A stretch of 64,000 nt of DNA from Tepidamorphaceae bacterium (GTDB lineage: Bacteria; Pseudomonadota; Alphaproteobacteria; Rhizobiales; Tepidamorphaceae): the NCBI GenBank assembly GCA_028279445.1, contig JANQNT010000021.1, forward strand, positions 1 to 64,000. Reading direction: 5' to 3'. Shown piece after piece: positions 59,023-64,000 of this stretch; the stretch's first letter is position 1; each line of letters begins with the position of its first letter. The translations under genes were made by a program, and so were the position numbers. The notes under the pieces were generated by a model. It did not search any database. It was not told the origin of the DNA and worked only from the letters and a program-made list of their open reading frames with translations.

Positions 59023-60375
59023 ATGATCCGCAGACCGACCCGCATGCCAGTCACATCCGCTTTCGCATTTGCCTCGGGCCTTGCGCTTGCGGCCGCGTTG
59101 TCCCTGCCCGCCACGACGTCTGCCGAAGCGCAGGAAACACCCACCGGCAACGTGATCTTCTTCCATCCCGACGGCACCGGCCTCAATCACTGGGGCGCGG
59201 CGCGCATGCACATCGTCGGCCCGGACGGCGAACTGAACTGGGACAAGCTGCCGGGCATGGGCGTCTATACCGGCCATATGGCCGACCGCCTGACCGGCAC
59301 CTCGCACGGCGGCGCGACGGTGCACGCCTATGGCGTCAAGGTGGTCAATGATTCCTTCGGCCTGAATGGCACCGAGGAGATCACCGCCGCTTCCGGCAAG
59401 ACCATGTCCATCGCCGAGGAAGCGATGGCGGCGGGCAAGGCGGTCGGGCTGATCCAGTCCGGTCACATCGCCGAGCCGGGCACCGCGGTGTTCGTCGCCT
59501 CGCAGCCCAAACGCGCCGAGCGCGAGCAGATCGCCGAACAGGTGATCGAATCCGGCGCCCAGGTGATCATGGCCGGCGGCGAGCGCTATCTGCTGCCCGA
59601 AGGCGTCGAAGGCCGGCATGGCCCCGGTGAGCGCAAGATCGACCAGAAGAACCTGATCGAGCGCGCCAGGGAGCTTGGCTACACGGTCGTCTACACCCGC
59701 GACGAACTGATGGCGATCGACCCCGCCCAGACCGACAAGCTGCTCGGCGTGTTCGCCCACAGCCACACGTTCAACGACCAGGAGGCGGAGCGCAACATCA
59801 TCGACGGCGTACCGACCTATTGGGAGCACGCCCCGAGCATCGCCGAGATGACCCAAGTCGCCCTGCAGATCCTGTCGCGCGACGAAGACGGTTTCTTCGC
59901 CGTCATCGAGGAGGAAGGCACCGACAACATCGCCAACAACATGAATGCGGGCGGAACGCTGGAGGCGCTGCGCCGGGCCGATGAGGCGGTCGGCGTCATC
60001 AACGCGTTTCTGGAAGGCCGCAACGACACGATGTTGATCATGGCTGCCGATTCCGACGCCGGCGGACTGCAGGTCGTGTCCGGCTCGCTTGCGAAGAAGG
60101 GCAAGCCGGTGGCGGCCAGCACCAATGGCGGCGGCCGGCTGTTCGGCCAGCAAGGCGCGTTCGGCGACGTGTTCATGTCGGCGCCCGATGCCAACGGCGT
60201 GTCGCATCCCTTCGGCATCGCGTTCGTCGGCTACAACGACGTCGCCGGAGGCATCCTGGTGCGCACCGCCGGCCTCAATGCCGAACTGGTCGAACCGCTG
60301 ATGGACAACACCGATGTCTACGCCCTGATGTACCGCACATTGTTCGGTGAGATTCCCGCGAACCTGTCGCAGTAG
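59023..60375 (+). CDS. Alkaline phosphatase family protein with atypical metal site
   Basis: 450 residues from MIRRPTRMPV with CAGGAG upstream; signal peptide about 1-36 (cleavage in SAEAQE), so periplasmic. The fold order is that of PF00245: IFFHPDGTG (Asp50), TGTSHGGATVHAYG (candidate nucleophile Ser94), IEEEGTDNIANNMNAGG (about 295-311), MAADSDAGG (about 340-348) and DNTDVYAL (428-435). The three zinc-ligand histidines of E. coli PhoA appear replaced (Met/Asn, Ser and Asn). It may use other metals or be a distinct subfamily; the PHO box upstream supports a phosphate role. Confidence 0.85.
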   Translation: MIRRPTRMPVTSAFAFASGLALAAALSLPATTSAEAQETPTGNVIFFHPDGTGLNHWGAARMHIVGPDGELNWDKLPGMGVYTGHMADRLTGTSHGGATVHAYGVKVVNDSFGLNGTEEITAASGKTMSIAEEAMAAGKAVGLIQSGHIAEPGTAVFVASQPKRAEREQIAEQVIESGAQVIMAGGERYLLPEGVEGRHGPGERKIDQKNLIERARELGYTVVYTRDELMAIDPAQTDKLLGVFAHSHTFNDQEAERNIIDGVPTYWEHAPSIAEMTQVALQILSRDEDGFFAVIEEEGTDNIANNMNAGGTLEALRRADEAVGVINAFLEGRNDTMLIMAADSDAGGLQVVSGSLAKKGKPVAASTNGGGRLFGQQGAFGDVFMSAPDANGVSHPFGIAFVGYNDVAGGILVRTAGLNAELVEPLMDNTDVYALMYRTLFGEIPANLSQ

Positions 60376-60410
60376 CGCGGCATATCGGGCACCGTCAGGA
60401 CTGATGAAAT

Positions 60411-60449
60411 GCCGCGCCGGCGAAGACCCGCCGGCGCGGCTTTTGTTTT
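60411..60449 (+). terminator. Intrinsic terminator of the alkaline phosphatase gene
   Basis: GCCGCGCCGGC (60411-60421) pairs perfectly with 60430-60440 around an 8-nt loop, followed by TTTTGTTTT. It is the cleanest rho-independent terminator in the window, 36 bp after the stop and just before the convergent membrane-anchor gene. Confidence 0.9.
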
Positions 60450-60450
60450 C

Positions 60451-61221
60451 TCAGGGCGCGACCATGCGGGAATAGTCACCACGGGTGCGCAAGGTGAAGG
60501 TCACCGGCGCGTCGGTGCGGTTGCGCCAGAACCATCCGTGATTGCCGTCGAAGGCGGCGATCAGCACCCCGGACTGTCCGGGCACGCCGCGCCCCTGCTC
60601 ATAGGTGATGCGTTGGCCGCCGCCGTCGCCATGGGTGTCGTAGTTCAGGATCGATCCGTTGGCGGTCCATTCGAACGCCGCGCGGGCGCCTTCCGCCATC
60701 ACCAACTTGATCTCGATGCCCTGCGTCGGAGCCAGCGTATAGCTCACCTCGTCGCGCCATTGCGGTTGCGCTGGCTGAGCCGGCGTCGACGCTGGGGCCG
60801 CGGCGACCGGCTCGCGCGGTTCCAACGGCTGCTCCTGGGTGTCAGGAACGGACGCTTGCGGTGCGGCAACGCCAAGGGCAGCGGCGATGCCGGCAACCTG
60901 CCGTTCCAGCGATTCAAGCCGCGCGATGAGCGCGGGATCGGCGGAGACCCGTTCGGCAGCCGCCTGGGCCGCGAGGACGGCGTCCTCCTCGGCGGCTTCC
61001 GCGTAGAGCTGCTGCTTGATCTCGCCCATCTGGGTGAGACCCGTCACGCGGCCGAACCCGGTCGGGTCGACACCGTATTCCGCCGGCAGCCAGAACAGCA
61101 CCAGGATCGTCAGCGCTGCGGCCATCGCACCCAGCGTCGCCCATGTGAGCCCGCCGGATGTGGCCCTGACGCCCCGGATGTGTCCGGCGCCGGCCGTCTT
61201 TGCATGAGATTGGTTGGTCAT
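60451..61221 (-). CDS. Transmembrane anchor protein of the HupE cassette
   Basis: 256 residues from MTNQSHAKTAGAGH. One N-terminal transmembrane helix (about 25-45), a coiled-coil stretch (about 68-115), an Ala/Pro-rich linker (about 118-150) and a C-terminal beta-type domain (WRDEVSYTLAPTQGIEIKLVMAEGARAAFEWT split here, then GNHGWFWRNRTDAPVTFTLRTRGDYSRM). It resembles proteins annotated only as transmembrane anchors next to hupE/ureJ genes. ATG overlaps the hupE stop (ATGA). The external domain could bind a metal carrier. Confidence 0.75.
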   Translation of the reverse strand: MTNQSHAKTAGAGHIRGVRATSGGLTWATLGAMAAALTILVLFWLPAEYGVDPTGFGRVTGLTQMGEIKQQLYAEAAEEDAVLAAQAAAERVSADPALIARLESLERQVAGIAAALGVAAPQASVPDTQEQPLEPREPVAAAPASTPAQPAQPQWRDEVSYTLAPTQGIEIKLVMAEGARAAFEWTANGSILNYDTHGDGGGQRITYEQGRGVPGQSGVLIAAFDGNHGWFWRNRTDAPVTFTLRTRGDYSRMVAP

Positions 61222-61970
61222 AGTGAAGCTCCCGCCGCCTCGGCGGCCACGAAATAGCCGGTCATCTGCAGCCCCATCAGGGCAAAACCGGCGGTCATCA
61301 TCAGGACGTTCACGGCATAAGCCTGCCGCGCGAAGGATGGCGTGGTCCGCCAATGGCGCATCACGACGAGAATTGCCGCCAGGGCCAGCAGTTGCCCCAC
61401 CTCGACGCCGACGTTGAAGGCGATGAGGTTCGGCCACAGGCCGTCGGGCGAGATGTCGTAGTCGATGATCCTGGAGGCGAGGCCGAAGCCATGCAGGAAG
61501 CCGAAGACGAGCGTTGCCGCCTTGGTGGAGGGCTGGAAGCCGAACCACAGCCGGAACGCGCCGAGGTTGTCGAGCGCCTTGTAGACCACCGAAAAGCCGA
61601 TGATGGCGTCGATGATGTAGCTCGAAATGCCGAAGTCGAACGCCACGCCGAGCAGCATCGTGGTGGAGTGCCCGATGGCAAACAGCGAGACGTAGGTGGC
61701 GATCTGCTTCATCCCGTAGAGGAAGAAGATGACGCCGAACAGGAACAGGAGATGGTCGTATCCCGTCACCATGTGCTTGGCGCCGAGATAGACGAATGCG
61801 ATGAGATGAACGCCGGTGACTTCCTGGATATAGCCCTTGTCGCCAAGCGTCACGGCATGGGCGAAAACGGTCTCCACCCAGGCGAGAAAAAGCGCGACGG
61901 CGAGCAGGAGTACGCACGCGTGGCGCGTGCCGAACCCCCGCCCGCGCGGCGCGGCCGGTAAGAATGTCAT
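61218..61970 (-). CDS. HupE/UreJ-type membrane protein (predicted metal transporter)
   Basis: 250 residues: signal-like first helix with AHA end (about 15-38), then about six transmembrane helices. Conserved polar signature GAKHMVTGYDHLLFLFGV (His and Asp within a helix, about 64-81), AIGHSTTMLLG, and FGFLHGFGLASRI are typical of HupE/UreJ family 2, linked to nickel/cobalt or other divalent metal uptake. It sits between a His-rich small protein (54 nt upstream) and the anchor protein, with ATGA coupling to the latter. Confidence 0.85.
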   Translation of the reverse strand: MTFLPAAPRGRGFGTRHACVLLLAVALFLAWVETVFAHAVTLGDKGYIQEVTGVHLIAFVYLGAKHMVTGYDHLLFLFGVIFFLYGMKQIATYVSLFAIGHSTTMLLGVAFDFGISSYIIDAIIGFSVVYKALDNLGAFRLWFGFQPSTKAATLVFGFLHGFGLASRIIDYDISPDGLWPNLIAFNVGVEVGQLLALAAILVVMRHWRTTPSFARQAYAVNVLMMTAGFALMGLQMTGYFVAAEAAGASL

Positions 61971-62024
61971 GTGATGATCCTTGTCTGAACGGTCTGGTGA
62001 TCGGTCGATGAGACCAGGTGTCGT

Positions 62025-62432
62025 TCAGACGCGGCGTGGTGGGCGCCTCGGTCCGTCGGGCGTCAGGTTGCGAAAGACGTCGCTGACCGCTGAACGCGCC
62101 GTATCGGCAAGCGGCCTGAGCGTGCTCGCCGCCCGGTACAGCACGGCATGAAGCTGGTGGTCGTGGTCGGCGGGATTGTGCCCTCCGGACACGCCGCCAT
62201 GGTGGCCATGCCCGGCGTCGTCGCTGTGACCATGAGCGTGGTCGTGGCCATGCTCATGACCGTGATCGTGAAAATCGATCTGTGCGGTGACCTCGGCGGT
62301 CAGCGCGCCGGCAGCGGGGCCGTGCGTCAGGAAGACGACAAGGGGCGTAACGACGAGCGCAAGGGCGGTCGCCAGCGCGACCATACGCTGTACGATCCGG
62401 GACGTCCTGCGATGACGGCGCGTCGTGCCCAT
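62025..62432 (-). CDS. His-rich metal-binding small protein
   Basis: 135 residues: basic N-terminus, one hydrophobic helix (about 18-36) acting as signal or anchor, then 15 histidines within residues 55-95 (FHDHGHEHGHDHAHGHS and following), and a basic tail. Such His arrays bind Ni, Zn, Co or Cu. It is first in the transcript with hupE and the anchor gene, so it may collect metal in the periplasm for HupE. No known family was recognised beyond the His tract. Confidence 0.75.
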   Translation of the reverse strand: MGTTRRHRRTSRIVQRMVALATALALVVTPLVVFLTHGPAAGALTAEVTAQIDFHDHGHEHGHDHAHGHSDDAGHGHHGGVSGGHNPADHDHQLHAVLYRAASTLRPLADTARSAVSDVFRNLTPDGPRRPPRRV

Positions 62433-62499
62433 GCACTGCGGTCTTTATAGTATTGCGGTGAGCCCTAGGCTGCATCGACAGTCAGGATTTGGAGCGTGG

Positions 62500-62594
62500 T
62501 ATGCGCCAAAATCGTTCAGTTCAAGGCGCAAAGCCGACGCAAGGGTCATCCCTTGCTAGGATTTGCAACGCCGAAATGGGCGATTTTGGCCATA
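62500..62594. repeat. 95-bp multi-tier inverted repeat
   Basis: Nested arms fold the whole stretch: TATG/CATA and GCCAAAATCG (62505-62514) with CGATTTTGGC (62581-62590); GGCG and CAAA (62525-62532) with TTTG and CGCC (62562-62572, CAA bulge); and an apical GCAAGGG-TCAT-CCCTTGC (62539-62556). It lies in the 252-bp gap between the His-rich gene and tetR. Probably a palindromic dispersed element or structured RNA; it differs from the 18732/41292 family. Confidence 0.7.
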
Positions 62595-62684
62595 TCCCTG
62601 CGGGACGCGCGTGTTTATGACATATGTGCTTCACCGTGCAACCCATCGCCGCGCATCACGGCGACGCACCGCGACCGCCCGGTT

Positions 62685-63299
62685 TCAGCCATTCCGCACG
62701 GCGGCGAAGATGAAGCCCTTCAGTCCGCCGATCATCTTGCCCATCGGAACCTCGCCAAGGACGCTGCGATAGGCGCTGGCATCGATCAGTTCGATGATCA
62801 TCAATGAGGCTTCGTCCGCGTCGAGGTCCGCCCGCAGATCGCCTTCGGAGACACCGCGCGCGACGACCAAGGCCAGTGCCGTTGCCAGATCATTGCGATT
62901 GGCCAGGAACAAGGTGCCGATGTCCGGCTTGCGGATGGCTTCGCTGCTGATCTCGATGGTCAGAACGATGTTCTCCGGCGTGGCCAGATAGGCCGCATAG
63001 GCGGTTACGAACCTGTCCAGGACGTCCAGCGGCGCCGACGGATCCGCCAGCAGCTTGAAAAAAGCGTCCAGTTCGGAGCGCTCCAGCGCGGCAATCTCCG
63101 CCAGCACATCGTGCTTGCCGGCGAAGTGATTGTAGAGATTGCCCAGGCTGACGCCGGCCTGCCTGGCGATGTCGCGCACGCCGGTCTGGTGATAGCCGTT
63201 CTCGATGAAGCATATCATCGCGGCTTCCAGAATGGTCTGCCGCCGCCGCGCAGCCGCCTTGTCGCGCTTCGTTGCCGGACTCCCCTGCTCGTCTGCCAC
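62685..63299 (-). CDS. TetR/AcrR family repressor
   Basis: About 204 residues from a GTG at 63299 (translated MADEQGSPATKRDKAAARRR), preceded by AAGGGA 9 nt upstream. An ATG at 63335 is rejected because it falls inside the promoter/operator. N-terminal helix-turn-helix (ILEAAMICFIENGYHQTGVR, then IARQAGVSLGNLYNHFAGKHD), and a helical ligand domain. Divergent from an efflux membrane-fusion gene, the standard pump-repressor layout. Confidence 0.85.
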   Translation of the reverse strand: MADEQGSPATKRDKAAARRRQTILEAAMICFIENGYHQTGVRDIARQAGVSLGNLYNHFAGKHDVLAEIAALERSELDAFFKLLADPSAPLDVLDRFVTAYAAYLATPENIVLTIEISSEAIRKPDIGTLFLANRNDLATALALVVARGVSEGDLRADLDADEASLMIIELIDASAYRSVLGEVPMGKMIGGLKGFIFAAVRNG

Positions 63300-63321
63300 G
63301 TCTTCGATTCCCTTATTGAAC

Positions 63322-63364
63322 GAACGATCGTTCATAATATATAACACAATATCCGACCCGGCAA
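63322..63364 (-). promoter_or_regulatory. tetR promoter and palindromic operator
   Basis: Read leftward, TTGCCG (63364-63359) and TATATT (63341-63336) are spaced by 17 bp. GAACGATCGTTC (63322-63333), a perfect 12-bp palindrome, covers the expected transcription start. This is a textbook autorepression layout for a TetR protein and could also control the divergent pump gene. Confidence 0.65.
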
Positions 63365-63455
63365 GGTTCGGAGCACCGACCGGCGAGAGGCTTATCGACC
63401 AGCAATGGGCGCATGGCCGGGTCGGTTGGAAAGCAGGCAGCCAGACGAGGTTCCA

Positions 63456-64000
63456 ATGGACGACGCAGAAACCCGGCAGACAGCCAGGCCACAGCGGCGA
63501 TGGCTCTGGATCGCCCTCTCCCTGGCGATGCTGACCGCCGTGCTCGTCCTGGTGTCGGAGACCGAGGATACCGCCAATGTGACGGTCGCCGAGGCGCCGT
63601 CACCTGCGCCGACAGTCACGGTGCTGGAGGTGTTGCCATCCGATGCGGCCGCCACGGTGACTGCATTCGCCGAACTGCGACCGCGATGGGACGCGGAGAT
63701 CCGCGCCGCCGTCCCTGGTCGCATCACGGTCGTGCACGATGCTGCGCTGGCGGGAGAACGCGTCGATGCCGGCACGCTGCTGTTCTCGATCGAGAAGACG
63801 CGGTACCGGACCGCGGTTGCGGCGGCCGAGCTGCGTGTCGAGGAGGCCAGGCTCGGGTTGTGGCGCGCGGAAAACGCAGTGGCGCTAGCGCGCCGGGAAT
63901 TCGAGCGCGCCGGAACCAAGCCGCCCAACGAGCTTGCCCTGCGCCTGCCGGACTTGCGGATCGCGGAACGCACGGCGGTTTCCGCCGCCGCGCAACTCGA
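63456..64000 (+). CDS. Efflux membrane-fusion (HlyD/RND periplasmic adaptor) protein, partial
   Basis: Starts MDDAETRQTARPQRRW after GAGG; cut by the window end after about 181 residues. One N-terminal transmembrane helix (about 17-34, WIALSLAMLTAVLVLVS), then the adaptor barrel-sandwich start (WDAEIRAAVPGRITVVHDAALAGERVDAGTLLF read as beta strands) and the first helix of the alpha-hairpin. Presumably followed by an RND pump gene outside the window. Regulated by the divergent TetR protein. Confidence 0.85.
   Translation, partial: MDDAETRQTARPQRRWLWIALSLAMLTAVLVLVSETEDTANVTVAEAPSPAPTVTVLEVLPSDAAATVTAFAELRPRWDAEIRAAVPGRITVVHDAALAGERVDAGTLLFSIEKTRYRTAVAAAELRVEEARLGLWRAENAVALARREFERAGTKPPNELALRLPDLRIAERTAVSAAAQL

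Overview
This is 64 kb of GC-rich chromosome (AT-rich only at a few promoters) from an alphaproteobacterium, most likely of the Hyphomicrobiales/Rhodospirillales type. The evidence is core gene order (dusB-ntrBC-ntrYX-trkA-trkH-hfq-hflX; pdhA-pdhB-pdhC-lpd-lipA; rlpA-dacC-tmk-holB-metG-tatD), a pyruvate dehydrogenase E1 beta with its own lipoyl domain, a fused IspDF, GTTC-N7-GTTC LexA boxes and a TTAA-N7-TTAA CtrA-type site. No rRNA, tRNA, CRISPR array, insertion sequence or phage gene was seen. The window is mostly vertically inherited core genome with some accessory cassettes.

Layout. 1-285: an SOS-type promoter pointing left out of the window. 286-8429 (minus): one tight operon ppiD-trpE-(membrane protein)-trpG-trpD-trpC-moaC-moeA, joining envelope folding, tryptophan and molybdenum cofactor genes. 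8629-13483 (plus): tpiA, secG, pyrG, a VOC-family gene, metal-dependent-type kdsA; then a convergent DUF1835 gene and eno. 16091-18734: a bufferin-type RiPP operon bufABCD (precursor, MNIO modifying enzyme, partner, DoxX protein). 18906-26531: ftsB, pdhA, pdhB, an unknown small gene, pdhC, a DUF465 gene, lpd, lipA; then a coq10-like gene. 27003-28711 (minus): cinA C-terminal type and ispDF. 28904-41253 (plus): dusB, NtrB/NtrC and NtrY/NtrX, TrkA/TrkH potassium uptake, hfq and hflX. 41395-49721 (minus): mazG, a PhnP-like hydrolase, tatD, metG, holB, tmk, dacC and rlpA. 50368-55737: an Lrp-family regulator divergent from an assimilatory sulfate/siroheme operon cysH-cysG-DUF2849-cysI-DUF934. 55763-64000: accessory genes, namely SapC, an acyl-CoA dehydrogenase divergent from a hotdog hydratase, a PHO-box-controlled divergent alkaline phosphatase, a three-gene HupE/His-rich membrane cassette, and a TetR repressor divergent from an efflux membrane-fusion protein cut by the right edge.

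The most interesting items beyond the core genes are: the bufferin operon with a perfect 20-bp palindrome just before its ribosome binding site; two copies of a dispersed structured repeat whose long stem differs in sequence but stays fully paired, and which supplies or overlaps stop codons; a separate 95-bp multi-tier hairpin at 62500; the HupE/His-rich/anchor cassette; an alkaline phosphatase lacking the usual metal-binding histidines behind four 11-bp PHO-box units; an unknown membrane protein translationally coupled between trpE and trpG; and readable operators for LexA, NtrC, CtrA, Lrp, PhoB and TetR next to plausible targets. All assignments come from reading the sequence; no database search was run.
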